Origin: Spirosoma lacussanchae
GTDB lineage: Bacteria > Bacteroidota > Bacteroidia > Cytophagales > Spirosomataceae
Assembly (NCBI RefSeq): GCF_005870035.1
Contig: NZ_SWJG01000001.1
Span: forward strand, 1 to 64,000
Direction: 5' to 3'
DNA length: 64,000 bases
The notes beneath the pieces are model-generated. The model did no database searches, had not been told where the DNA came from, and was given only the letters and a program-made list of their open reading frames with translations. Positions 17,137 through 26,090 of the stretch are shown here, in pieces (position 1 is the stretch's first letter; each line of letters begins with the position of its first letter). The position numbers were made by a program, and so were the translations under genes.

Positions 17137-17712
17137 TTAGTTACGGCTGGCAATCAGAAGCCCGGTCGACCAGGCCAGTTTGACCAGGTGCAGGTCGTGG
17201 CGGCCTTCGAGTTCGCGGACGAGTTTATCGACATTGTCGCCATGACCGTCGGGCCAGTTGGGTTGGGGCAGCATGTCGTCAAGGACGTACAGGCCACCCG
17301 GCGCCAGGGCGTTCAGGGTAGCGTCGAGGTTGGCGTATTTACCCGGCCAGGCGTCTGCAAAAATCAGGTCGAATGTCTGATCGGTTGTTTCCAGCCAGTT
17401 TCCGGCGTCGGCGCACACCAGCTGAAGGCGGGCGTCGGCACCCAGGACCTGGCGGGCTATGGCCTGATAGGCCGGTTCGTTATCGATCGATGTCAGCGTT
17501 GAGTCGGCGTCCATACCGGCCAGGAGCCAGGCGGTAGCCAGTCCGGTACCCGTTCCAATTTCCAGCAGCTTCGATTTGGGTTTCGAAGCCGCCAGCAGTT
17601 TCAGTATAGCCCCCGTTTGCCGGTCCGATGGCATCGAAAAGCGAATGGTCTGACTGGCCGCTTCAATGTCGGCATAGGCAGGGGGCAGTGTATGAACGTC
17701 GTCACTGAACAT
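17137..17712 (-). CDS. Class I SAM-dependent methyltransferase in the ilv operon
   Basis: The 191-residue protein has a Rossmann methyltransferase fold: motif I is LLEIGTGTGLATAWLL at about residues 54-69, an acidic residue ends the second strand (LTSIDNEPAY), and the FDLIFADAWPGKY motif resembles O-methyltransferases. The substrate is unknown. It sits between ilvD (17 bp upstream) and ilvB (45 bp downstream), so it is cotranscribed with valine/isoleucine synthesis, yet no methylation step is known in that pathway. Confidence 0.85.
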   Translation of the reverse strand: MFSDDVHTLPPAYADIEAASQTIRFSMPSDRQTGAILKLLAASKPKSKLLEIGTGTGLATAWLLAGMDADSTLTSIDNEPAYQAIARQVLGADARLQLVCADAGNWLETTDQTFDLIFADAWPGKYANLDATLNALAPGGLYVLDDMLPQPNWPDGHGDNVDKLVRELEGRHDLHLVKLAWSTGLLIASRN

Positions 17713-17728
17713 GCTGTAAGTCGTTTTC

Positions 17729-19423
17729 TCAGAATTCGTCGGTTACGCAGCCTTCGCTGGCCGACTTTACGTTCCGGATGTATTTGCCCAGCACGCCCTT
17801 GCTGAACCGCGGCTGGGGCTGTACCCAGTGGCTTCGGCGCTCGGCCAGCTCGTCGTCCGATACGTGCAGGGTAAGCTCACGACCAACGGCATCGAGCGTG
17901 ATCAGGTCGCCATCTTTTACCAGCGCGATCGGTCCGCCTTCGAAGGCCTCGGGGGTAACGTGACCTACCACAAACCCGTGGGTGCCGCCCGAAAAACGCC
18001 CGTCAGTGATCAGCGCTACTTTGTCGCCCAGGCCCGCGCCCATGATGGCCGAGGTGGGCTTCAGCATTTCGCTCATACCCGGACCGCCTTTGGGGCCGCT
18101 GTTCCGGATTACGATGACCTGACCCGGTAGAATCTCGCCTTTCGACAGCGCTTCTATGACTTCACCCTCGTGTTCGCATACTTTGGCGACTCCTTCGAAG
18201 CGTTCGCCTTCCTTACCCGTAATTTTAGCTACGGAGCCGGTGGGAGCGAGGTTGCCGCGCAGGATCTGGATATGGCCGGTTTTTTTGATCGGCTGCGTCA
18301 GCGGAAATACGATTTTCTGCGTGTCGAAATTCAGGTCAGGTGCGTCGGCGAGGTTTTCGGCAACCGTTTTGCCCGTTACGGTCATGCAGTCGCCGTGGAT
18401 CATACCCTGCTGATAGAGGTATTTCATCACCGCTGGTACACCACCGATCGCCAGCATGTCTTCCATATAATACTTGCCGCTGGGCTTCAGGTCGGCCAGC
18501 AAAGGGGTACGGTCGCTGATGGCCTGGATATCGTCGAGGGATAATGACAGATTGGCGGCCCGGGCAATGGCGAGGTAGTGCAACACCGCGTTGGTAGAGC
18601 CGCCGAGCGCCATAACGATGGTCAGCGCGTTCTCGATGGATTTGGTCGTAATGATGTCGGCCGGGGTGATATTCTGTTCGAGCAGCACACGCATGGCAGC
18701 TCCAATCTTCTTACACTCTTCCTGTTTGCCTTCGTGCGTTGCGGGGTAGCTGCTGCTAAAGGGCAGGCTGAGGCCCATTGCTTCGATGCTGCTGGCCATG
18801 GTATTGGCCGTATACATACCTCCGCAGGCACCCGCCCCGGGAATGGCATTGCGAATAACGCCTTCGTAATCTTCGTCGGAGATGTTGTTGGCGTATTTTT
18901 TGCCCAGGGCCTCGAACGCCGATACGATGTCAAGTTTCTGACCTTTATAATGGCCCGAACGGATCGTGCCGCCGTACACCATAATGCCGGGCCGGTCGAG
19001 ACGAGCCATTGCCATAACAGCGCCCGGCATGTTCTTATCGCAGCCGACCACCGTGACGACACCGTCGTACCACTGAGCCGCCACGACCGATTCGATGCTG
19101 TCGGCGATCAGATCGCGGCTGGGCAGCGAATACTGCATGCCAGCATTTCCGTTGGTCATGCCGTCCGACACACCGATGGTATTAAAAATAAGCCCAACTA
19201 ACCCATTAGCCTGAATGCCCTGTTTCACGTAAACGGATAATCCGTTCAGATGCATGTTGCAGGTATTGCCCTCGTAACCAGTACTGGCGATACCGATCTG
19301 AGGCTTTTGCATATCATCTTCCGTGAGTCCTACCCCATAAAGCATGGCTTTGGCAGCAGGATTGCTTACTTCCTGAGTGAGGGTGCGGCTAAAGGCGTTT
19401 AGTTCGGTGTTTTTAGTAATCAT
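17729..19423 (-). CDS. ilvD: Dihydroxy-acid dehydratase
   Basis: This Fe-S enzyme dehydrates 2,3-dihydroxy-3-methyl acids to the 2-keto acids of valine and isoleucine. The 564-residue protein from ATG 19423 ([11 protein letters not shown]) has the family blocks [20 protein letters not shown] and the [20 protein letters not shown]-like segment with the cluster cysteines. A longer frame to 19516 is not needed and would cover the promoter. It leads the ilvD-methyltransferase-ilvB-ilvN-ilvC operon. The palindromic element shared with leuA ends 7 bp before its start. Confidence 0.95.
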   Translation of the reverse strand: MITKNTELNAFSRTLTQEVSNPAAKAMLYGVGLTEDDMQKPQIGIASTGYEGNTCNMHLNGLSVYVKQGIQANGLVGLIFNTIGVSDGMTNGNAGMQYSLPSRDLIADSIESVVAAQWYDGVVTVVGCDKNMPGAVMAMARLDRPGIMVYGGTIRSGHYKGQKLDIVSAFEALGKKYANNISDEDYEGVIRNAIPGAGACGGMYTANTMASSIEAMGLSLPFSSSYPATHEGKQEECKKIGAAMRVLLEQNITPADIITTKSIENALTIVMALGGSTNAVLHYLAIARAANLSLSLDDIQAISDRTPLLADLKPSGKYYMEDMLAIGGVPAVMKYLYQQGMIHGDCMTVTGKTVAENLADAPDLNFDTQKIVFPLTQPIKKTGHIQILRGNLAPTGSVAKITGKEGERFEGVAKVCEHEGEVIEALSKGEILPGQVIVIRNSGPKGGPGMSEMLKPTSAIMGAGLGDKVALITDGRFSGGTHGFVVGHVTPEAFEGGPIALVKDGDLITLDAVGRELTLHVSDDELAERRSHWVQPQPRFSKGVLGKYIRNVKSASEGCVTDEF

Positions 19424-19430
19424 GCTTATA

Positions 19431-19453
19431 GCGAAATTTCGCTGATTGCGTAA
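19431..19453 (-). promoter_or_regulatory. Palindrome-containing element shared with leuA
   Basis: This 23-nt block (GCGAAATTTCGC, TGA, TTGCGTAA on the plus strand) matches 2356-2378 in 22 of 23 positions. The palindrome extends to 14 nt here (AGCGAAATTTCGCT). It lies between the predicted transcription start and the ilvD ATG. Confidence 0.6.
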
Positions 19454-19459
19454 TGTTGC

Positions 19460-19492
19460 CGTAAATAAACAGTCTCCGTCTAACTTATCAAA
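19460..19492 (-). promoter_or_regulatory. Probable ilvD promoter
   Basis: On the minus strand TTTG (19489-19492) is followed after 21 nt by TATTTACG (19460-19467), a partial match to TAnnTTTG. Placement relative to the shared palindromic block parallels the leuA promoter. Confidence 0.5.
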
Positions 19493-19660
19493 ATTTTTTG
19501 GGCAAATCCTGACCAAAGAAACTCATAGGCTCGCCGTAGTCTCTGACTCCTGTTTTTGCACCGGCGAGAAGGATCGGAGTCATCTGTTGCGGATCTATGA
19601 TATTACTTTTACTTTGTACTTAATTTGATGAATGGTATCCCTTTGAAAATCCACGTTTAT

Positions 19661-20665
19661 ATGAAACAAGCATATACGCTGCTGCTGACGGCCGGTTTTT
19701 GTGCTACCCTTACCATGACCCATGCACAAAGTCAGATCGTAACTCCTGATAATCAGGTGGTCAGTATTCAATCTGTAAACGGTACAAACAACCTGTTCAT
19801 TGGGCAGAGTACTACGGCTACGATTGGCGGAACCGGAACCTTCAATACGTTTATGGGGAGCCAGTCGGGACAGAGCAACACCTCGGGTTCCTACAATACG
19901 TACTACGGCTACAAAGCGGGTTTTCCGAACACCACCGGCAGCAACAACACCCTGGTTGGTTACGAAGCTGGCAAACTGAACATATCGGGTAGCGACAACG
20001 TATTTATCGGTTATAACGCTGGCCAGCGTAATCAGGGCGGTCACCGGAACGTGATCATGGGTACGGGCGCTGGCTTTAATGATCTGGACGGTAACGACAA
20101 TACCCTGCTGGGCGCTAACGCTATGGCCATCGGGGTCGGCCTGTCGAATGCTACGGCGATCGGAGCCAATGCCCGCGTACTGAGCAGCAATGCCCTCGTG
20201 CTGGGTAATGGCGCAAACGTCGGCATCGGCACCTCGTCGCCCGTGGCCAAACTCGACGTGGTGGCTGACCAGCCTGACCAGAGCGGCCTGCGCTTTGGCC
20301 AGCTGAACGACCGAAGCCCTGTTTCGGCTCGTACCGATCGATTCCTGAGCGTCAACGAGCGGGGCGAGGTGGTGATGGCTACCTACCGGCTGCGCGTCAA
20401 TGAACCTACCGACTGGGCGGATCGGGTTTTTGCGCCGACCTACCGGCTCCGGCCCTTGAGTGAAGTAGCCCAGTTCATCAGAGCCAACCAGCATTTGCCA
20501 GGCATTCCATCGGCCGAAGAGGTCACCCGTGAGGGGGTCGATCTGGTGCAGATGAACGCCAAACTGCTGGAAAAAGTAGAAGAGCTGACCCTGTACGTAA
20601 TTGAACTGCAACGGCAGGTGAACGAGCTGAAGTCGGCCGGTGCCGTTCAAAAGCCGGTTAAGTAA
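19661..20665 (+). CDS. Secreted beta-helix (trimeric-fibre-like) repeat protein
   Basis: The 334-residue protein from ATG 19661 has a signal peptide (hydrophobic to about residue 20, THAQSQ cleavage region). About five imperfect repeats of 20-24 residues follow (NTFMGSQSG, NTYYGYKAG, NTLVGYEAG, NVFIGYNAG, NVIMGTGAG, NTLLGANA), a pattern typical of trimeric beta-helix fibres. After a GIGTSSPVAKLDV linker, the C-terminal part has FIRANQHLPGIPSAEEV and a terminal heptad coiled coil (MNAKLLEKVEELTLYVIELQ), common in Bacteroidota extracellular proteins. The function is unknown; surface adhesion is a guess. It is divergent from ilvD. Confidence 0.8.
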   Translation: MKQAYTLLLTAGFCATLTMTHAQSQIVTPDNQVVSIQSVNGTNNLFIGQSTTATIGGTGTFNTFMGSQSGQSNTSGSYNTYYGYKAGFPNTTGSNNTLVGYEAGKLNISGSDNVFIGYNAGQRNQGGHRNVIMGTGAGFNDLDGNDNTLLGANAMAIGVGLSNATAIGANARVLSSNALVLGNGANVGIGTSSPVAKLDVVADQPDQSGLRFGQLNDRSPVSARTDRFLSVNERGEVVMATYRLRVNEPTDWADRVFAPTYRLRPLSEVAQFIRANQHLPGIPSAEEVTREGVDLVQMNAKLLEKVEELTLYVIELQRQVNELKSAGAVQKPVK

Positions 20666-20688
20666 ACGGGAGTCAGACCGCTTTCCCT

Positions 20689-20696
20689 TATTTTTG
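20689..20696 (+). promoter_or_regulatory. TATTTTTG -7 box 4 bp before murQ
   Basis: A perfect TAnnTTTG box ends only 4 nt before the murQ ATG, so transcription would start at or within a few nt of the start codon. This suggests a leaderless or nearly leaderless mRNA. No clear -33 TTTG is seen at the usual spacing. Confidence 0.5.
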
Positions 20697-20700
20697 CGGC

Positions 20701-21504
20701 ATGACAACCGAAACCGCTTCTCACTACGATCATCTTGAGCAGATGTCGGTCCACGACCTGCTTACCAATATTAACCGCGAAGACAAAACAGTACCGCTGG
20801 CGGTTGAAAAAGCCATTCCTCAAATCGAGGCTCTGGTCACCGAGATCGTCAAACGCATGAAAGAAGGCGGACGGCTGATCTACATCGGCGCAGGTACCAG
20901 CGGTCGGCTGGGGGTTGTGGATGCGTCAGAGTGTCCGCCCACCTACGGTGTATCGCCCGACCTGGTCATTGGCCTGATCGCCGGTGGTGATAAAGCCATT
21001 CGGCGGGCCGTTGAATATGCCGAAGATGATCCGGACCAGGCCTGGCTGGATATAGCACCTTACCATCCTGAACCGCTCGATACGGTCATTGGTATTGCCG
21101 CTTCGGGGCGTACACCCTACGTGATTGGTGGCTTGGAGAAAGCCCGGGCGGCCGGATTGCTGACCGGTTGTGTGGTTTGTAACGAAGGTTCGGCGGTGGC
21201 GGCAGCGGCCGAATTCCCGGTAGAGGTTGTGGTAGGGCCCGAGTTTGTTACGGGCAGCACCCGCATGAAGTCCGGTACGGCCCAGAAGCTGGTGCTCAAC
21301 ATGATCTCGACATCGGCGATGATTCAGCTGGGCCGGGTAAAAGGAAATAAGATGGTCGATATGCAGTTATCGAACCTGAAACTACGCGACCGGGCAGCCA
21401 AGATGGTCATCAGCGAAACCGGGGTCGACTACGAGACCGCCGAGCAGCTGCTGGCCCAGTACGGCAGCGTCCGCAACGCCGTCGATCACTATCTGAACCC
21501 CTAA
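20701..21504 (+). CDS. murQ: N-acetylmuramic acid 6-phosphate etherase
   Basis: This enzyme cleaves the lactyl ether of MurNAc-6-phosphate to give GlcNAc-6-phosphate, a step in cell-wall sugar recycling. The 267-residue SIS-domain protein has the conserved YIGAGTSGRLGVVDASECPPTYG block at residues 61-83, with E77 the likely catalytic acid. The GPEFVTGSTRMKSGTAQKLVLNM block of the family is also present. It converges with the AGE-family gene 30 bp downstream, consistent with amino-sugar metabolism, though no MurNAc transporter or kinase is adjacent. Confidence 0.94.
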   Translation: MTTETASHYDHLEQMSVHDLLTNINREDKTVPLAVEKAIPQIEALVTEIVKRMKEGGRLIYIGAGTSGRLGVVDASECPPTYGVSPDLVIGLIAGGDKAIRRAVEYAEDDPDQAWLDIAPYHPEPLDTVIGIAASGRTPYVIGGLEKARAAGLLTGCVVCNEGSAVAAAAEFPVEVVVGPEFVTGSTRMKSGTAQKLVLNMISTSAMIQLGRVKGNKMVDMQLSNLKLRDRAAKMVISETGVDYETAEQLLAQYGSVRNAVDHYLNP

Positions 21505-21534
21505 CGGCTTTTCCCGCCGGTGCCTGGCGATGGG

Positions 21535-22791
21535 CTAGGCCGGCCGTTTACGCTGCCCCTTCTGGGGTAGTTTAGCACACTGCGATAAGGTCTGCGCTGT
21601 TTCGGCCAGACTATGAATAAGAATACCATGCTCAGCCGCTGGGGTCGCTTTCGCCGATGCCAGCGGCTGATTGGTTTGGTCGAGGAGCATATGCCAGCCG
21701 GGCTGGGCTGGGTCCGGAAAATAGCGGAACATGTATTCCTGAATACGCCTGAACCATTTCAGGCAGTCGGGCTGTCGGGTGTGGTAATAGCTTTTGATCA
21801 GGGCCGCGAGGGCTGCGGTATGAACCCAGGCCCATTTGTGTCGCGAATCAGGAAAAATGGTCGGCTGGCTTTTCAAATCGGTGAAGGCCACCAGGCCACC
21901 CGCGGTTTCGTCCCAGGCTTGTTCGCAGACGCGCAGCCCCCAGCTCACGACCTGACTCGCCAGCTTACGGGCCCCATTCCGATCCTGGATGGCCGCCATC
22001 AGATCCGGCTCGGCGCATAAACTCAGCTGGGCACTAACCACCCGGAAGGTGAGCCCAACGTGTTGCCGACGGCCTTCGGGCGTGTTCAGAAAAGCACCTT
22101 CGGGCAGGATAAACTCGCGCAGACTGTCAGAACGCCGGTCGAGGAATTCGGTCATCAGGTCGGCCTGTACCGTTTCTACTGCGTCTTTAACCCCTTCTTC
22201 GTCCAGCAATGGCCAGATGGCCAGCACCGCTTCCAGCAAGGCTGCCGGCTCGCTCAGATGACGTACCGACCGAAAGCCGCCAACGGTGCCGGCCTGCTCG
22301 GTACGGACGGAGATTCGCCGGGCCATCAGGTTGGCAAAGGTTTGTTTTGCCAGCATAGCCCATTCATCGCTGCCGGTGGCCCGGTATAGCTGAACGTAGG
22401 CCAGTATCACTGAGCAGTCCGGCACCAAATCGACCGCGGGGGCAATCGGTCGCCCCAGCCGATCCAGGATGCTGTAACAGTTGAGCGTCGGATCGTGGGC
22501 AAACTGACTCAAAAAATCGCCACCCCGCTGCGCATGCTGAAGATAAGCGGGCTGGGCGTCGAGCTGGTTATACAGCCAGGCGAAAACCCAGGCTTGCCGG
22601 GCCTGCGCCGTAACAAACTTATCGCCTTCAATGACCTCGCCCGTTGTCGATAGCAGGTCGAAGTAACCTCCGTACTGGGGGTCGGGGGCGTTTTTAAGGT
22701 AGAAAGGAAGGATCTGCCGGGTCAGGGCCTGTACATAATCGGCAGCGGATTTCTGGAAGTCAAGCACAAGGGTAAAGATAAGCGCCCGCAC
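21535..22791 (-). CDS. AGE-family epimerase/isomerase
   Basis: The 418-residue protein fits the N-acylglucosamine 2-epimerase / cellobiose 2-epimerase (alpha/alpha)6 barrel family: YGGYFDLLSTTGE near residue 40, KFVTAQARQAWVFAWLY, and C-terminal KWAWVHTAALAAL and AAEHGILIHSLAE. Substrate cannot be told from sequence. The start is a GTG at 22791, and a second GTG eight codons in is possible. It converges on murQ, which points loosely to amino-sugar turnover. Confidence 0.8.
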   Translation of the reverse strand: MRALIFTLVLDFQKSAADYVQALTRQILPFYLKNAPDPQYGGYFDLLSTTGEVIEGDKFVTAQARQAWVFAWLYNQLDAQPAYLQHAQRGGDFLSQFAHDPTLNCYSILDRLGRPIAPAVDLVPDCSVILAYVQLYRATGSDEWAMLAKQTFANLMARRISVRTEQAGTVGGFRSVRHLSEPAALLEAVLAIWPLLDEEGVKDAVETVQADLMTEFLDRRSDSLREFILPEGAFLNTPEGRRQHVGLTFRVVSAQLSLCAEPDLMAAIQDRNGARKLASQVVSWGLRVCEQAWDETAGGLVAFTDLKSQPTIFPDSRHKWAWVHTAALAALIKSYYHTRQPDCLKWFRRIQEYMFRYFPDPAQPGWHMLLDQTNQPLASAKATPAAEHGILIHSLAETAQTLSQCAKLPQKGQRKRPA

Positions 22792-22799
22792 AAACGAAG

Positions 22800-22840
22800 C
22801 AGGCGGGCTGAAACAGAATTTATCCGCTCCAGCCCGCCTG
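22800..22840 (-). terminator. Hairpin downstream of lon
   Basis: The arms CAGGCGGGCTG and CAGCCCGCCTG (22800-22810, 22830-22840) form an 11-bp GC-rich stem 17 bp after the lon stop. Only a weak T tract follows, so termination may be partial and read through to the AGE-family gene. Confidence 0.6.
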
Positions 22841-22857
22841 TTGTGTCTATGTTGCTG

Positions 22858-25347
22858 TTAGTAAGACCGCTCCAGCTCGCGCTGTTCTTTGTCTTCGGGC
22901 AGAATAAACTTCATGGGTTTACCAACCTGACCGGGCAGCAGCGCAATGTCGAGCACCTGATCGACGGTGTCGGCATAATGGAATGTCAGGTCTTTGATAT
23001 AGGCCAGGTTAATCTCGTCGATATCTTTCCGGTTTTTCGAGCACAGGATGATCTCTTTGATACCCGCCCGGTTGGCTGCCAGGATTTTCTCTTTGATACC
23101 ACCAACGGGCAGCACTTTGCCGCGCAGGGTTACCTCGCCGGTCATAGCCAGGTACGGCCGAACCTTACGCTGGGTATAGATCGACGCCATCGATGTTAGC
23201 ATGGTGATACCCGCCGACGGGCCATCTTTAGGAACGGCACCCGCTGGTATGTGAACGTGCAGATCATAATGGTTGAACGTCCGGTAGTCGATGCCCAGAT
23301 CGTCGGCGTGGGCCTTCAGGTACGACAGCGCCGTTATCGCCGACTCTTTCATCACATCGCCCAGCTGACCCGATAGCGTCAGGGTTCCTTTGCCGCGGCT
23401 CAGGCTGCTTTCGATCAGCAGAATTTCGCCACCTACCTGGGTCCAGGCCAGGCCGGTAACGATGCCCGCAATGTCGTCGTCGGCGTAGAGTTCCTTGTCG
23501 AAAATCTCGGCTCCGATCATTTTTGGGATGTCCGCTGCTTTCACGACATGGTTGTATTCTTCTTCCATCGCGATCGACTTGGCCACTTTCCGAACCAGGG
23601 CGCCGATTTTCTGCTCCAGATTCCGGACGCCCGATTCGCGGGTGTAGCCTTCAATGATGCGCAGAATGGCTTTATCTTCAATGACCAGATCTTTGGGCTT
23701 CAGCCCGTGATCTTTGCGTTGTTTCGGAATCAGGTACTTCTTGGCGATCTGTACTTTTTCTTCGACCGTATAGCCCGCAATATCGATGATCTCCATCCGG
23801 TCGCGAAGAGCGGGGTGGATCGTATCGAGCGAATTGGCCGTGGCAATGAACAGTACCCGCGACAGATCAAACTCCGTTTCGAGGTAGTTGTCCATAAACG
23901 TACTGTTCTGCTCCGGGTCAAGCACTTCGAGCAGGGCCGACGATGGATCACCGCGGAAGTCGCTACTGACCTTGTCGATCTCATCCAGGATGAAAACCGG
24001 GTTGGCGGTGGCGCACTTGCGGATGTTCTGGATAATCTTGCCTGGCATGGCACCGATGTATGTTTTGCGGTGGCCGCGAATTTCGGCTTCGTCGTGTACG
24101 CCACCGAGCGCCATGCGGCTGTACTTACGCCCAAGGGCTTTGGCTACCGATTTGCCCAGCGAGGTTTTGCCGACACCCGGCGGGCCATACAGACACAGAA
24201 TGGGCGCCTTCATGTCGTTCTTCAGCTTCAGAACGGCCAGGTATTCGATAATCCGTTCCTTTACCTTTTCGAGCCCGAAATGGTCGGTATCCAGGATTTT
24301 CTGCGCCCGCTTCAGGTCAAAATTGTCTTTCGTATACTCATTCCAGGGCAGGTCGACCATCAGCTCCACGTAATTCATCGTGACCGGATATTCCGGAGCC
24401 ATGGGGTTGATGCGCTGTAGTTTATTGAGTTCCTTATCGAAATGAGCCCGGACTTCGGTCGACCATTTTTTTCGATCGGCCCGCATCCGTAGTTCGTCGA
24501 TTTCCCGGTCGGGGTTGTCCATGCCCAGCTCGTCCTGCAGCACTTTCATCTGCTGCCTCAGGTAATAATCGCGCTGTTGCTGATCGAGGTCCGACGACGC
24601 TTTGGACTGGATTTCGCGCTTGAGTTCGAGCAGTTGCACCTCGCGCAGCATGTACTCAAGCAGCAGATTGGCCTGCTGACCACCGTCCAGCGTTTCGAGC
24701 AGCCGCTGTTTGTCGGCTACCTCGGTATTGAGGTTCGATGACAGGAAGTGAACCAGAAAGGTGGGGCTTTCGATGTTGTCGAGGGCAATTCGGGCTTCCT
24801 GCGGAATTTCGGGGTTGAGCCGAAGCATCTTATAAGCCGCATCCTTCAGCGACTGCAGCAGTGCCTTGCCTTCTTTGCGGTGTACATTCGGGAAGTTATC
24901 ATCAACCTGACGAACCTGAGCCGTCATGTACGGATCTTCCTGGGTGAATTGCTGAATCTCGAACCGCTTCTTGCCTTGAATGATAATCGTGATGTTGCCG
25001 TCGGGCAGCGTAATCATCTTAATAATGTACGCCACCGTACCGAGCCGGTAGAGGTCATCGGCAGTCGGTTCATCTTTCTGCTGGTTAAGCTGAGCCGTTA
25101 CGCCAATGATGCGATTACCCTTGTAGGCTTTCTTGACAAGACGAATTGACTTAGAGCGCCCAACCGTTACGGGAATAACCATGCCGGGAAACAGCACGGT
25201 ATTACGTACGGGCAGAATGGGCAGATTATCGGGTATATCATACTCTTCATCCAGGCCTTCTGGGGGTCCGAACGGCACAATCTCCAAATTGTCCGAATCG
25301 AAATCGGCCAGCAACAAACGAGTAGCTAATTCTTTTTCTGAAATCAT
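22858..25347 (-). CDS. lon: ATP-dependent Lon protease (LonA)
   Basis: This cytoplasmic AAA+ protease degrades damaged and regulatory proteins. The 829-residue protein from ATG 25347 (a GTG lies two codons upstream) has the N-terminal substrate domain ([19 protein letters not shown]), the AAA+ module with Walker [10 protein letters not shown] and the sensor region, and the Ser-Lys protease domain with [11 protein letters not shown] carrying the catalytic serine. An inverted repeat CTGCCA-GTT-TGGCAG (25355-25369) lies 8 bp before the start. It is not a CIRCE or other heat-shock element that I recognise. Confidence 0.96.
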   Translation of the reverse strand: MISEKELATRLLLADFDSDNLEIVPFGPPEGLDEEYDIPDNLPILPVRNTVLFPGMVIPVTVGRSKSIRLVKKAYKGNRIIGVTAQLNQQKDEPTADDLYRLGTVAYIIKMITLPDGNITIIIQGKKRFEIQQFTQEDPYMTAQVRQVDDNFPNVHRKEGKALLQSLKDAAYKMLRLNPEIPQEARIALDNIESPTFLVHFLSSNLNTEVADKQRLLETLDGGQQANLLLEYMLREVQLLELKREIQSKASSDLDQQQRDYYLRQQMKVLQDELGMDNPDREIDELRMRADRKKWSTEVRAHFDKELNKLQRINPMAPEYPVTMNYVELMVDLPWNEYTKDNFDLKRAQKILDTDHFGLEKVKERIIEYLAVLKLKNDMKAPILCLYGPPGVGKTSLGKSVAKALGRKYSRMALGGVHDEAEIRGHRKTYIGAMPGKIIQNIRKCATANPVFILDEIDKVSSDFRGDPSSALLEVLDPEQNSTFMDNYLETEFDLSRVLFIATANSLDTIHPALRDRMEIIDIAGYTVEEKVQIAKKYLIPKQRKDHGLKPKDLVIEDKAILRIIEGYTRESGVRNLEQKIGALVRKVAKSIAMEEEYNHVVKAADIPKMIGAEIFDKELYADDDIAGIVTGLAWTQVGGEILLIESSLSRGKGTLTLSGQLGDVMKESAITALSYLKAHADDLGIDYRTFNHYDLHVHIPAGAVPKDGPSAGITMLTSMASIYTQRKVRPYLAMTGEVTLRGKVLPVGGIKEKILAANRAGIKEIILCSKNRKDIDEINLAYIKDLTFHYADTVDQVLDIALLPGQVGKPMKFILPEDKEQRELERSY

Positions 25348-25525
25348 ACGCACACTGCCAGTTTGGCAGCATTCAAACTAGTATTGGGTGTCTGTATCAA
25401 TAAAAGGTAAGGAAACCTAATTGGGGCAAGAGGTGTGCCAATAATGACACTAAGACGAATCGGCACGTGGGTTGTTACAGCCGCAAAATAAGTATCCAAT
25501 CCCCGGCTTAGCTAACGGGATTAAG

Positions 25526-26020
25526 CTATTGGATAGAAATCTCCTGAACGGACTGATTTTTACGAAAAACGAAGGTCTTTTTCTGTCCCTGGTACTGAAC
25601 GTTGACCATATTGACCTGATCATCAAATAATTCCATAAAGACATTTTGCCTTAACAGCCCTCCTCTGAATGGTTCTGCATAAGGCATTTCCAGATACAGC
25701 CAGTGGGCGTCGGCTTCCGTTTCGTAACCGATGTATTGAAATGGCTTCGGTTGCTTCTGAGGATTTACGTAGGCAAAATGGGTACGGATGTATTTTTCGA
25801 TCAGCGGATCGGTCTTGGCTTTTGAGTCCAGGTTGATTTTCTCGCTCGTCAGCGTACCCAGCGCCTTTTCCAGGTCGTCGGTGAAAACCCGGATGCTGAT
25901 CTCAAAAACGCGGTCTTTCGGGTTGTACTGCATTTGCGTCACACTGGCATGGAAGTCGTGCGCCGGTCGGCCAGCCGACAGTCCAATGATAAGAAAGCAG
26001 AAACACGCCAATCTGAACAC
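25526..26020 (-). CDS. DUF6702 family protein
   Basis: The 164-residue protein begins with a short hydrophobic signal segment (ACFCFLIIGLSAG), then HDFHASVTQMQYNPKDRVFEISIRVFTDDLEKAL and a C-terminal QNVFMELFDDQVNMVNVQYQGQKKTFVF. This matches the Bacteroidota DUF6702 family of unknown role, probably periplasmic. The start is GTG at 26020. It lies between rseP (70 bp upstream) and lon on the same strand. Confidence 0.8.
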   Translation of the reverse strand: MFRLACFCFLIIGLSAGRPAHDFHASVTQMQYNPKDRVFEISIRVFTDDLEKALGTLTSEKINLDSKAKTDPLIEKYIRTHFAYVNPQKQPKPFQYIGYETEADAHWLYLEMPYAEPFRGGLLRQNVFMELFDDQVNMVNVQYQGQKKTFVFRKNQSVQEISIQ

Positions 26021-26090
26021 AGGAAACGGGTGATTGTACCAGCGCGACCTGACTTCGGTGAAGACTAATGGTCAGGTCGCGCCGATGGGC

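Noticed and set aside
25355-25369. CIRCE or similar heat-shock operator before lon
   Set aside because: The inverted repeat CTGCCA-TGGCAG does not match TTAGCACTC-N9-GAGTGCTAA; it is only a short palindrome.
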